Shown piece by piece: positions 21,346-30,958 of a stretch of DNA of 64,000 bases. How positions within the stretch are numbered: position 1 is the stretch's first letter; each line of letters begins with the position of its first letter. A program made the translations under genes and the position numbers. This DNA is from an uncultured Clostridia bacterium (GTDB lineage: Bacteria > Bacillota > Clostridia > Lachnospirales > Lachnospiraceae). The stretch spans positions 1 to 64,000 of the forward strand of contig CAMWKO010000007.1 of assembly GCA_947174885.1 (NCBI GenBank), in the 5' to 3' direction. The notes under the pieces were generated by a model that was not told the origin of the DNA, searched no databases, and saw only the letters and a program-made list of their open reading frames with translations.

Positions 21346-21555
21346 ATGGAACATATGGGAACAAGCGGGGCAATGGACAGAAACAGCGATTACGAAAACC
21401 GTGCCTATGGAGAGCGGGCAAATGAATTTTATGATGGCAGAGAGGGTAATGAGGTTTTGCAGGCTGCGTGGAATTTATTCGGTCTTACAGGCTCTATTGA
21501 GGAGTATATGCTTATAAAGGAAATTGAAAGAAGAAATGAACCCGGATTAAAATAG
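21346..21555 (+). CDS. YqzL-like small protein with N-terminal extension
   Basis: C-term 'AAWNLFGLTGSIEEYMLIKEIERR' matches the YqzL pattern; lies between era and recO as in Bacillus. Confidence 0.7.
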   Translation: MEHMGTSGAMDRNSDYENRAYGERANEFYDGREGNEVLQAAWNLFGLTGSIEEYMLIKEIERRNEPGLK

Positions 21556-21568
21556 CTTTAAAAGGCAG

Positions 21569-22312
21569 GTGACAGGTGTGGTAAACCAGCTTACCCTTAC
21601 AGGAATGGTACTAAGTGCCACACCTGTAAATGAATATGATAAGCGTTTGGTAATACTTACAAAGGAAAGAGGAAAGATTACGGCATTTGCAAAGGGTGCA
21701 AGGAGACCTCACAGTCAGTATGTGGCAGGCTCAAGACCACTTTCCTTTGGAGAATTTACCGTATATGAGGGCAGAACGGCATATAATTTAATTGGAATAA
21801 ATATAAAAAACTACTTTGAAGAAATTGCCGCAGATATTGATAATGTCTACTATGGCTTTTATTTTTTGGAAATGGCTGACTATTATTCAAGTGAAAATAT
21901 AGAAGCAACACAGCTGCTGAATCTTTTATATGTGTCACTAAAGGCACTGATGAACCCTGCAATTCCAAATGAACTTATACGAAGGATTTATGAACTTAAA
22001 ATACTAACCATAAACGGAGAATATCCGGAGGTATTTAATTGTGTAGGATGTGGAAGTAAAGAAAAACTAAAATATTTTTCTTCAAAATCTGACGGAGCAT
22101 TGTGTGAAGAATGTGCAAGTGTGGACAGTGACTGCATTGAGCTTAATACATCTACATTTTATACAATGCAGTACATAGTTTCGGCAACGCTTGATAAATT
22201 ATATAATTTTAACGTATCAGAGGAGGTATTAGGCGAGCTTAGAATGGTTCTGGTCAGGTTTATGAAGAAGCATATAGATAAGGAATTTAAGTCAGAGGAG
22301 CTTTTGATATGA
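21569..22312 (+). CDS. recO: DNA repair protein RecO
   Basis: N-term OB fold '[39 protein letters not shown]', zinc motif '[25 protein letters not shown]'. Confidence 0.9.
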   Translation: MTGVVNQLTLTGMVLSATPVNEYDKRLVILTKERGKITAFAKGARRPHSQYVAGSRPLSFGEFTVYEGRTAYNLIGINIKNYFEEIAADIDNVYYGFYFLEMADYYSSENIEATQLLNLLYVSLKALMNPAIPNELIRRIYELKILTINGEYPEVFNCVGCGSKEKLKYFSSKSDGALCEECASVDSDCIELNTSTFYTMQYIVSATLDKLYNFNVSEEVLGELRMVLVRFMKKHIDKEFKSEELLI

Positions 22313-22755
22313 AGTTTGTAATACAGAGAGTTAAAAGAGCCAGTGTAAGTGTAGACGGCGAAACAGTAGGTAAGATTAATAAGGGTTTTTTAGTGTTAAT
22401 CGGAGTATCAGGTGAAGATACAAAGGAAATAGCAGATAAAATGATTAAAAAACTGATAGGAATGAGGATTTTTTCTGATGATGAGGGGAAGATTAACCTT
22501 AATCTTGAAAGTGTAGGTGGCGGACTTTTACTGGTTTCACAGTTTACGCTGTATGCAGACTGCAAAAAGGGAAACCGTCCCTCCTTTGTAAATGCAGGTA
22601 CACCTGATATGGCAAATGAAATATATGAGTACATAGTATCAGAGTGCAGAAAAAATATAGAAGTAGTGGAAACAGGCGTATTTGGAGCTCATATGGATGT
22701 TGAACTTCTAAATGACGGACCGTTTACAATTTTGCTTGACAGCAGAGAGCTGTAA
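22309..22755 (+). CDS. dtd: D-aminoacyl-tRNA deacylase
   Basis: '[38 protein letters not shown]', '[20 protein letters not shown]', '[23 protein letters not shown]'. Confidence 0.95.
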   Translation: MKFVIQRVKRASVSVDGETVGKINKGFLVLIGVSGEDTKEIADKMIKKLIGMRIFSDDEGKINLNLESVGGGLLLVSQFTLYADCKKGNRPSFVNAGTPDMANEIYEYIVSECRKNIEVVETGVFGAHMDVELLNDGPFTILLDSREL

Positions 22756-22781
22756 TATTTATTCCTACGGGTAGTGATATA

Positions 22782-22843
22782 ACATCGAGTTGTCCACAAC
22801 TCGATGTGCCGAGGGCATAAAATCTGCGATTTTATCCACGAGG
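22782..22843 (+). repeat. Double-hairpin intergenic repeat, copy A
   Basis: ACATCGAGTTGT-cc-ACAACTCGATGT followed by GGCATAAAATC-tgc-GATTTTATCC; related to copies at 25812-25951. Confidence 0.75.
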
Positions 22844-22927
22844 CAGTAGTGATAGTATAAATTTAATATATTACTTATGATAAATGAAAAAATATATATT
22901 TTATTCTAAAATTTGAGGTGATATGTA

Positions 22928-24295
22928 ATGGATATATTATTGTTAATGCTTATTGAGTTTTTTGGAATTAGTCTGATGGGAGCTTGTTTACAAAATAAAA
23001 TTAGAATATTAAAGAATTCTCAAAATATGTTTTTTGGGTGTATAGGCGGTTTAGTTACATATTTTTTAAAATTACCTGTTGCTTTCATAATTGCTGTTTG
23101 GATTCTTTGTATTATAATTTCTCATATTGTATTTAGTAAATTTATCAGTAAGAATATTTTTGATATAAAGTCTGAGAAGATATTAAGACTGATAATATCC
23201 TTTTCTGTAATTGTAATGATATTTGGCTTTTTTATTTCGATGCTTATGCAAGTAGGCATGAATAATATCTTTTATAATCCTATATTATATATTTTTCTAA
23301 TTCTTTTTGCAGTTAGTGTAATTGGCGGTATTAAAAGATTATCTTCACTTATAGATATGGTTACTAAGTATAATCCGGACGGTTCTCAGGAAGAAGATAC
23401 TGTTAAAATTTTTGAACAGAACTTAAAGGAAGGTTCTGATAAAACCGCTGACACTTTAATTGCAGAAAAGTCAGAATATAATTCTGTATATGATAATTAC
23501 CATGCAGAAAAGTTAGAATACAATTCTGTATATGATAATTACCATGCAGAAAATACGGAAAATAATGATGTATATAGTAATTACTATACAGAAAGCTCAG
23601 AAAATAATTCTGCATATGGTAATTACTATACAGAAAACCCGGAAAATAATTCTGCATATGGTAATTACTATACAGAAAACCCGGAAAATAATTTTGTATA
23701 TGGCAATTACTATGCAGAAGATTTGAAAAATAATTCTGTATATAGTGATTATTATGCAGAAAAGCAAAATAGTAATTCAAGTATATTTGAGGAAAAGAAA
23801 AAGAACATAGCTGAGATTATAATGCCGGTTTCTTTTGTTATGCTAGGAATAATTATAATAATTATTGGAATTTATAATCAGTATAAAAATACAATGTTTT
23901 TTAAACATGCAGAGAGAACAGTTGCTATTGTAACTAATATAAAAAGAATTGATAATCATAATTCTAAATCGCGTTATTCGTATTATTGTGATGTAAAATA
24001 TGAAATCGATGGAACGATATATGAAGGTACTTTAAGAATTAGTAGTGATGGATATTATCAGATAAAAAATATAACAGAATCCGGATTAGATGCAGATATG
24101 CTTATATATTATAATTTATATGATTATAATGATATTAGATTGGGGATGGAAAATAATTACGTTATGATTATAATTGGAATATTGTGGACAATAATTAGCA
24201 TACTATTATTTCATTTTATAAATAAAAATGAAAAGGGTAAGCATAACATACATACTCTGAACAATAAAAGAATTCAGTATTATAAGATAAAATAA
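22928..24295 (+). CDS. Multi-TM protein with DUF3592-like C-terminal domain and a Tyr/Asn-rich tandem repeat linker
   Basis: TM segments at both ends; 'AERTVAIVTNIKRIDNHNSKSRYSYYCDVKYEIDGTIYEGTL' resembles DUF3592; internal 14-aa repeats. Confidence 0.6.
   Translation: MDILLLMLIEFFGISLMGACLQNKIRILKNSQNMFFGCIGGLVTYFLKLPVAFIIAVWILCIIISHIVFSKFISKNIFDIKSEKILRLIISFSVIVMIFGFFISMLMQVGMNNIFYNPILYIFLILFAVSVIGGIKRLSSLIDMVTKYNPDGSQEEDTVKIFEQNLKEGSDKTADTLIAEKSEYNSVYDNYHAEKLEYNSVYDNYHAENTENNDVYSNYYTESSENNSAYGNYYTENPENNSAYGNYYTENPENNFVYGNYYAEDLKNNSVYSDYYAEKQNSNSSIFEEKKKNIAEIIMPVSFVMLGIIIIIIGIYNQYKNTMFFKHAERTVAIVTNIKRIDNHNSKSRYSYYCDVKYEIDGTIYEGTLRISSDGYYQIKNITESGLDADMLIYYNLYDYNDIRLGMENNYVMIIIGILWTIISILLFHFINKNEKGKHNIHTLNNKRIQYYKIK
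23474..23767 (+). repeat. 7 x 42-bp (14 aa) coding tandem repeat
   Basis: EYNSVYDNYHAEKL / EYNSVYDNYHAENT / ENNDVYSNYYTESS / ENNSAYGNYYTENP x2 / ENNFVYGNYYAEDL / KNNSVYSDYYAEKQ. Confidence 0.93.
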
Positions 24296-24430
24296 CCCTT
24301 AAAACAAAAATACAAAAACTCTGCGGTTATTAAAAATTAGAAAACTCAATTATAAATTTTATTGAAATATAAAAGGTCTGAGAGTATAATACTTAAATCA
24401 ATGATTATAGGATAGGAGAGAAATAAAATC

Positions 24431-25828
24431 ATGGAAAAAACAATGGATAAAATTGTTGCACTTGCAAAGGCAAGAGGATTTGTATATCCGGGTTCGGAAA
24501 TCTATGGAGGACTAGCTAATACTTGGGATTATGGTAATCTTGGAGTAGAGCTTAAAAATAATGTAAAAAAAGCCTGGTGGTCAAAATTCATTCAGGAAAA
24601 TCCATATAATGTAGGTGTGGATTGTGCTATTCTTATGAATCCACAGACCTGGGTTGCTTCAGGACACTTAGGAGGTTTTGCAGATCCGCTTATGGATTGT
24701 AAAGCATGTAAGGAAAGATTCAGAGCCGATAAGCTTATTGAAGACTATATGGAAGAAAACGGAATTACAATAGAAGGCTCTGTAGATGCCTGGTCAAATG
24801 AAGAAATGCAAAACTACATAGAAGAAAAAAATATCTGTTGTCCGTCCTGCGGTAAACATGATTTTACGGAAATCCGTCAGTTTAATCTTATGTTTAAAAC
24901 CTTTCAGGGAGTAACTGAGGATGCAAAAAATACAGTATACCTAAGACCGGAAACTGCGCAGGGTATCTTTGTCAATTTCAAGAACGTTCAAAGAACCTCC
25001 AGAAAGAAAATTCCATTCGGAATCGGTCAGATAGGTAAATCATTTAGAAATGAAATTACACCGGGTAATTTCACTTTCAGAACAAGAGAATTTGAGCAGA
25101 TGGAATTGGAATTTTTCTGTGAACCGGGAACAGACTTAGAGTGGTTTGCATATTGGAAAGATTTCTGTATTAACTGGTTAAAAGCACTTGGCATGAAAGA
25201 TGATGAAATGAGGGCAAGAGACCATTCACCGGAGGAACTTTGTTTTTATAGCAAGGCTACAACAGATATTGAATTCTTATTCCCATTTGGCTGGGGTGAG
25301 CTTTGGGGTATTGCCGACAGAACGGATTATGACCTTACACAGCACCAGAATACTTCAGGTGAACCAATGGATTACTTTGATGATGAGAAGAAGGAAAAAT
25401 ATATTCCGTATGTTATCGAGCCTTCGCTTGGTGCAGACAGAGTAACATTAGCTTTTCTTTGTGCTGCATATGACGAAGAAGAGCTTGAGGGCGGAGATGT
25501 AAGAACAGTGCTTCATTTCCATCCTGCACTTGCACCTGTAAAGATTGGTGTATTACCGCTTTCAAAGAAGCTTAATGAGGGTGCGGAAAAAATCTTTATG
25601 GAGCTTTCAAAGAAGTACAACTGTGAATTTGATGACAGAGGAAATATCGGAAAGAGATACAGAAGACAGGATGAAATAGGTACACCTTTCTGTATTACTT
25701 ATGACTTTGAATCTGAAACGGACGGATGTGTAACCGTAAGAGACAGAGATACAATGGAACAGGAAAGAGTAAAGATTGAGGATTTAAAATCATATTTTGA
25801 ACAGAAGTTTGAAATAGCACTGAGTTGA
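24431..25828 (+). CDS. glyS: Glycyl-tRNA synthetase (single-chain GlyQS type)
   Basis: '[32 protein letters not shown]', '[16 protein letters not shown]', '[33 protein letters not shown]', '[14 protein letters not shown]'. Confidence 0.97.
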   Translation: MEKTMDKIVALAKARGFVYPGSEIYGGLANTWDYGNLGVELKNNVKKAWWSKFIQENPYNVGVDCAILMNPQTWVASGHLGGFADPLMDCKACKERFRADKLIEDYMEENGITIEGSVDAWSNEEMQNYIEEKNICCPSCGKHDFTEIRQFNLMFKTFQGVTEDAKNTVYLRPETAQGIFVNFKNVQRTSRKKIPFGIGQIGKSFRNEITPGNFTFRTREFEQMELEFFCEPGTDLEWFAYWKDFCINWLKALGMKDDEMRARDHSPEELCFYSKATTDIEFLFPFGWGELWGIADRTDYDLTQHQNTSGEPMDYFDDEKKEKYIPYVIEPSLGADRVTLAFLCAAYDEEELEGGDVRTVLHFHPALAPVKIGVLPLSKKLNEGAEKIFMELSKKYNCEFDDRGNIGKRYRRQDEIGTPFCITYDFESETDGCVTVRDRDTMEQERVKIEDLKSYFEQKFEIALS

Positions 25829-25951
25829 GAAGCAACTCAGTGCGCCGAGTGCATAAAATCTGTGATTTTATCCACGAGGAAAAATAGCACTGAGTTGAGA
25901 AGCAACTCAGTGCGCTGAGTGCATAAAATCTATGATTTTATCCACTCAGCA
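25812..25951 (+). repeat. 2 x 70-bp tandem copies of the double-hairpin repeat (copies B and C)
   Basis: aaatagcactgagttgagaagcaactcagtgcgc(c/t)gagtgcataaaatct(g/a)tgattttatccac... repeated at 25812 and 25882; the first copy starts inside the last glyS codons. Confidence 0.93.
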
Positions 25952-26094
25952 AAATATTCTTAGTATTCTTTGGCATATCAAAAGTAATTTATAAGCATAA
26001 GCTTGCAAAATCAAAGCGAAATTTAGAACAAAATAATGGGCAGTATATTAAAAATAAAAATTTGTAATGGAATAGAACCAAGACCTGAAAAGGA

Positions 26095-26424
26095 GTGAAT
26101 ATACATATGCAGGAATTTATAATATTAATATTGGATTTGCTATTGATAATAGCCCAGATAGTACTGTTAATTTATTCTATTATGAAAAAAAGAAAGAAGT
26201 ATTGGGTATGCTTATTTTCAGTAGAAGTTTTATCCGTAATTATATCTGTAGTACTTATGTATATTTACGATACTCTTCCGGGAATAGGAATTATGCCTGG
26301 ACTAACCTATTTCAGCCATTGGTTTTTGTCATTTTGGACAGCTGTTATTTCCGCAGTAATATTAATCTTATCATTAATTATAGGGATAATTATAAAACTG
26401 CTGTTAAAGAGGGATAATTCTTAA
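26095..26424 (+). CDS. Small hypothetical membrane protein
   Basis: 109-aa ORF with three hydrophobic segments; RBS-like aaggag upstream. Confidence 0.5.
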   Translation: MNIHMQEFIILILDLLLIIAQIVLLIYSIMKKRKKYWVCLFSVEVLSVIISVVLMYIYDTLPGIGIMPGLTYFSHWFLSFWTAVISAVILILSLIIGIIIKLLLKRDNS

Positions 26425-26538
26425 TTAGCAGCAAAATTTAAATTTACAATGGAATTGACTTAATTGGCTGAAATTGGTATAATTAGACAGTAAATGCATT
26501 AGTGCGCTCTTTGTGTGTGCTCTTTGCTATAAATTTTA

Positions 26539-26558
26539 TATAAGGACAAGTCCTTATA
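26539..26558. promoter_or_regulatory. 20-bp palindrome upstream of ppdK (possible operator)
   Basis: TATAAGGAC-AA-GTCCTTATA, perfect 9-2-9 dyad. Confidence 0.4.
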
Positions 26559-26590
26559 GTGTGATACTATGGTTTAAAACGTCAAATATA

Positions 26591-26733
26591 CTTACTATAT
26601 ACTATATATAATATTTAGAATAATATTTTATCGAATTGTATATTTAAGATTATATATAGTCAATAATGTATGATGATATTTAATCTGTTTTTATTTGATT
26701 AAATATCGGATATTATATATGGTATATAGTAAG
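26591..26733. repeat. Nested inverted-repeat structure in the ppdK upstream region
   Basis: CTTACTATATACTATATATAATATT ... AATATTATATATGGTATATAGTAAG arms enclosing inner hairpin GATATTTAATC-N11-GATTAAATATC (26675-26707). Confidence 0.75.
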
Positions 26734-26796
26734 AGTGCGATGCATCTTTTAACTATAGTGTTGCAAGATAAAAGTATATTTTAGGAGGAACTTAAA

Positions 26797-29424
26797 ATGG
26801 CAAACAAATGGGTATACCTTTTTAGCGAAGGTAATGCTAGCATGCGTGAGCTCCTTGGTGGTAAAGGTGCTAACTTAGCTGAGATGACTAATATTGGTCT
26901 TCCGGTTCCACAGGGCTTCACAATTACAACAGAAGCTTGTACTCAGTATTATGAGGATGGCAGAGAAATCAACGATGAGATTCAGGGACAGATTAATGAA
27001 TACATCGTAAAGATGGAAGAAATTACAGGAAAGAAGTTTGGAGATAAAACAAACCCACTTCTTGTTTCAGTTCGTTCAGGTGCAAGAGCATCTATGCCGG
27101 GTATGATGGATACAATCCTTAACCTTGGTCTTAATGAAGAAGTTGTTAATACAATTGCTGAAATGTCACAGAATCCACGTTGGGCTTGGGACTGCTACAG
27201 AAGATTCATTCAGATGTACTCAGATGTAGTTATGGAAGTTGGTAAAAAGTATTTTGAACAGCTTATCGATGAAATGAAAGAAAAGAAGGGTGTTACACAG
27301 GACGTTGAGCTTAGTGCAGATGACTTAAAGGAGCTTGCTTCTCAGTTCAAGGCTGAATATAAGTCTAAGATTGGTTCAGATTTCCCGGATGATCCAAAGG
27401 AACAGTTAATGGGCGCTATCAAAGCCGTATTCCGTTCATGGGATAACCCTCGTGCAAATGTATACCGTCGTGACAATGATATCCCTTATTCATGGGGTAC
27501 AGCTGTAAACGTACAGTCTATGGCATTTGGTAACATGGGTGATGATTGTGGTACAGGTGTTGCTTTCACAAGAGACCCAGCTACAGGTGCTAAGGGACTT
27601 TTTGGTGAATTCCTTACAAATGCACAGGGTGAAGACGTTGTTGCCGGTGTAAGAACACCTATGAAGATTGCTGAAATGGAGCAGAAGTTCCCAGAAGCAT
27701 TCGCACAGTTCAATGAAGTTTGCAAGACTCTTGAAAATCACTATAGAGATATGCAGGATATGGAATTTACTGTTGAACATGGTAAGCTCTATATGTTACA
27801 GACAAGAAACGGTAAGAGAACAGCTCAGGCTGCACTTCAGATTGCTTGTGACCTTGTAGATGAGGGTATGAGAACAGAAGAAGAAGCAGTAGCTATGATC
27901 GATCCTAGAAACTTAGATACATTACTTCATCCACAGTTTGATGCTGCTGCTCTTAAGGCTGCAACTCCTATTGGTAAAGGTCTTGGTGCTTCACCTGGTG
28001 CTGCTTGCGGTAAGGTTGTATTCACAGCTGATGATGCAGTAGAATGGGCTGGAAGAGGAGAAAAGGTAGTTCTTGTTCGTCTTGAAACATCTCCGGAAGA
28101 TATTACAGGTATGAAGGCTGCTCAGGGTATCCTTACAGTTCGTGGTGGTATGACATCACATGCTGCTGTTGTTGCTCGTGGTATGGGTACATGCTGTGTA
28201 TCTGGTTGTGGCGAAATCGCTATGGACGAAGAAAACAAGAAGTTTACATTAGCAGGACAAACATTTACAGAGGGCTCAGAAATTTCTATCGATGGTACAA
28301 CAGGTAACATCTATGCCGGACTTATTCCAACAGTTGATGCTTCTATTGCCGGTACATTTGGTAGAGTTATGTCTTGGGCTGATAAATTCAGAACACTTAA
28401 GGTTAGAACAAATGCTGATACACCGGCAGATGCTAAGAAAGCTCGTGAGCTTGGTGCAGAAGGTATCGGTCTTTGCCGTACAGAGCATATGTTCTTTGAA
28501 GAAGACAGAATTGCAGCATTCAGAGAGATGATTTGTGCTGATACAGTAGAAGAAAGAGAAGCAGCTCTTGAAAAGATTCTTCCATATCAGCAGGGAGATT
28601 TCAAGGCTCTTTATGAAGCACTTGAAGGTAATCCTGTTACAATCAGATTCCTTGATCCACCTCTTCATGAATTCGTTCCTACAGAAGAAGATGATATCAA
28701 GAAACTTGCTGAAGCTCAGGGCAAGTCAGTAGACACAATTAAGAATATCATTGCTTCATTACATGAATTTAACCCAATGATGGGTCACAGAGGATGTCGT
28801 CTTGCAGTAACTTATCCTGAAATCGCTAAGATGCAGACAAAGGCTGTTATCCGTGCAGCTCTCGAAGTTAAGGCAGCTCATCCTGATTGGAATGTTAAGC
28901 CTGAAATTATGATTCCGCTTGTTTGTGAAGTTAAGGAATTAAAGTATGTAAAGAAGGTTGTTGTTGAAACAGCAGATGCTGAAATCGCAGCAGCAGGTGT
29001 ATCTCTTGAATACGAAGTAGGTACTATGATTGAAATTCCAAGAGCAGCTCTTACAGCTGATGAAATCGCAGCTGAAGCTGACTTCTTCTGCTTCGGTACA
29101 AACGACTTAACACAGATGACATTTGGTTTCTCAAGAGATGATGCAGGTAAGTTCTTAAATGCTTACTATGATACAAAGATTTTTGAAAACGATCCATTTG
29201 CTAAGCTTGACCAGACAGGTGTTGGTAAGTTAATGGAAACAGCTATTAAGCTTGGTAAGCCAGTAAACAACAAGCTTCATGTTGGTATCTGTGGCGAGCA
29301 TGGTGGAGATCCTTCATCAGTTGAGTTCTGCCATAAGATTGGTCTTGATTATGTATCATGTTCACCATTCAGAGTACCAATTGCAAGATTGGCAGCAGCA
29401 CAGGCAGCTATAGCTAATAAGTAA
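26797..29424 (+). CDS. ppdK: Pyruvate, phosphate dikinase
   Basis: 'LLGGKGANLAEMTNIGLPVPQGFTITTEAC', 'GGMTSHAAVVARGMGTCCVSGC' (phospho-His), 'GEHGGDPSSVEFCHKIGLDYVSCSPFRVPIARLAAAQA'. Confidence 0.98.
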   Translation: MANKWVYLFSEGNASMRELLGGKGANLAEMTNIGLPVPQGFTITTEACTQYYEDGREINDEIQGQINEYIVKMEEITGKKFGDKTNPLLVSVRSGARASMPGMMDTILNLGLNEEVVNTIAEMSQNPRWAWDCYRRFIQMYSDVVMEVGKKYFEQLIDEMKEKKGVTQDVELSADDLKELASQFKAEYKSKIGSDFPDDPKEQLMGAIKAVFRSWDNPRANVYRRDNDIPYSWGTAVNVQSMAFGNMGDDCGTGVAFTRDPATGAKGLFGEFLTNAQGEDVVAGVRTPMKIAEMEQKFPEAFAQFNEVCKTLENHYRDMQDMEFTVEHGKLYMLQTRNGKRTAQAALQIACDLVDEGMRTEEEAVAMIDPRNLDTLLHPQFDAAALKAATPIGKGLGASPGAACGKVVFTADDAVEWAGRGEKVVLVRLETSPEDITGMKAAQGILTVRGGMTSHAAVVARGMGTCCVSGCGEIAMDEENKKFTLAGQTFTEGSEISIDGTTGNIYAGLIPTVDASIAGTFGRVMSWADKFRTLKVRTNADTPADAKKARELGAEGIGLCRTEHMFFEEDRIAAFREMICADTVEEREAALEKILPYQQGDFKALYEALEGNPVTIRFLDPPLHEFVPTEEDDIKKLAEAQGKSVDTIKNIIASLHEFNPMMGHRGCRLAVTYPEIAKMQTKAVIRAALEVKAAHPDWNVKPEIMIPLVCEVKELKYVKKVVVETADAEIAAAGVSLEYEVGTMIEIPRAALTADEIAAEADFFCFGTNDLTQMTFGFSRDDAGKFLNAYYDTKIFENDPFAKLDQTGVGKLMETAIKLGKPVNNKLHVGICGEHGGDPSSVEFCHKIGLDYVSCSPFRVPIARLAAAQAAIANK

Positions 29425-29487
29425 TTAAGAAATCTAGAATTTATATAGGTTTGATGGACATTTCCCTATAGACTAGGATTTTGAAAT

Positions 29488-29531
29488 AGTCCGTTTCAGA
29501 GTGTTTATTCATTCTGAAACGGACTGTTTTT
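29488..29531 (+). terminator. Rho-independent terminator of ppdK
   Basis: AGTCCGTTTCAGA-loop-TTCTGAAACGGACT-GTTTTT. Confidence 0.9.
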
Positions 29532-29560
29532 ATTTCAGATGATTTTAAAAGAGGTATGCT

Positions 29561-30781
29561 ATGCAGAGGAAAGATGATATAAAAATTTTTTTAAGTTTAT
29601 GTTTATGGATGTTAATACCATCTGTCTATTTATTGTTTCGGATGAATATTCTTTCTGTTAATAATGTAGACATTAATATATTGGGGCAGATGGAATGGTT
29701 TGATTTAATTGATGAGATAATTACGACTGCATTTATTACTCCGTTGTATTATCTTCTTAAAAATAAAGACTCTAAGAAAAACGGGTTTTCCTTCATAATA
29801 TCATTTGGTGTATATTTTTTGTTTACATTGATTATTTCATTATATATTGGTAATATATCAGAATTTATGAATGCTGAATATGCAAAAGAATATCTTTTAA
29901 TGCAATCAGTATCTATGTTGATTGCTTTTATAGGGGTATTTGTGAATTTGCTATTTATTATATATGAGAATTATAAGTGTATAGTATTGTTTACGGTAAT
30001 AAAATTAATTTTATTGTCTTTATTTGATTATTTACTGATACCTTTATTTAATGATTTAGGAACTTCCTATTCTGAAATCATTGTTAATACGGTTATTGCA
30101 ATCTCTTCAATGTTGATTATTCTTAAAAAGAAATATATTTCGTTTGCTGTCTCCAACAAAGAGTTTTTGTGTTCATGGGCAAAAATAGGGGCTTTTTCAG
30201 GATTACAGATATTTTTAGATAATTTTATCTATGCGCTTCTTGTATGCCGTATGGTAAATGCGGTTTTTGAATCAGGGAATTACTGGATAGCAAACAACTT
30301 TATATGGGGTTGGTTATTGGTACCTGTTACCTGTTTGGTACAAGTCATACAAAAAAATTCGTTGAAAATCATTACATTTCATGATGTTTGGAAATATGTT
30401 TGTGTGATTATATCTGTGTGGGCTGTTACAGTACCCTTTTGGAGTTTTTTTATACATAACATAATGGGAATCAGTAATGATAAAGATATTCTAAATATAC
30501 TATATATTTTAGTTCCGTATTATCTATGCTATATCATTGCTGCTATGATAGATGCATGGTTTGTTTCTAAAGGAAAAACCATATATATATTTATTAATTC
30601 GATTATTGTAAATATTGTATATTATGGAATCATGTATGTTTTATTTAAAGCAGGCACATTTGCTCTAAATATTCATTTTATCATTCATCTTTTCGGACTG
30701 GGAATGGTGATTCATATGCTGATTTCAATAATATTATATTTATATGAAACACGTAAAAATACAAAAACTCAAGCAATATAA
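29561..30781 (+). CDS. Multi-pass membrane protein, MATE-like
   Basis: ~12 hydrophobic segments; 'FSGLQIFLDNFIYALLVCRMV' and overall layout similar to MATE/flippase exporters. Family assignment tentative. Confidence 0.5.
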   Translation: MQRKDDIKIFLSLCLWMLIPSVYLLFRMNILSVNNVDINILGQMEWFDLIDEIITTAFITPLYYLLKNKDSKKNGFSFIISFGVYFLFTLIISLYIGNISEFMNAEYAKEYLLMQSVSMLIAFIGVFVNLLFIIYENYKCIVLFTVIKLILLSLFDYLLIPLFNDLGTSYSEIIVNTVIAISSMLIILKKKYISFAVSNKEFLCSWAKIGAFSGLQIFLDNFIYALLVCRMVNAVFESGNYWIANNFIWGWLLVPVTCLVQVIQKNSLKIITFHDVWKYVCVIISVWAVTVPFWSFFIHNIMGISNDKDILNILYILVPYYLCYIIAAMIDAWFVSKGKTIYIFINSIIVNIVYYGIMYVLFKAGTFALNIHFIIHLFGLGMVIHMLISIILYLYETRKNTKTQAI

Positions 30782-30958
30782 ATATTCAAATGTAACAGCA
30801 TTTGTTATATAATATAAGCAACGAGCCAAGTGTAAGGGTTCATCCTTACATTTGGCGACTGCAGATAATCATAAGCTGTGCTTATGATATAATAAAACTT
30901 ATGAATTTTATATAATAAAGTCATATAAAAGAATTTTTAAAAGAGAAAGCAGAAAAAT

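Noticed and set aside
23403-23780. Minus-strand ORF (125 aa, His/Tyr/Asn-rich) over the 42-bp repeats
   Set aside because: Mirror translation of an in-frame tandem repeat in the plus-strand gene; no RBS or family resemblance.
22782-25951. Repeated palindromic units considered as CRISPR repeats
   Set aside because: Only three copies, two in direct tandem without unique spacers, and no cas genes in the window.
27486-28668. Minus-strand and alternative-frame ORFs inside ppdK
   Set aside because: Shadow ORFs in a strongly codon-biased, clearly identified PPDK gene.
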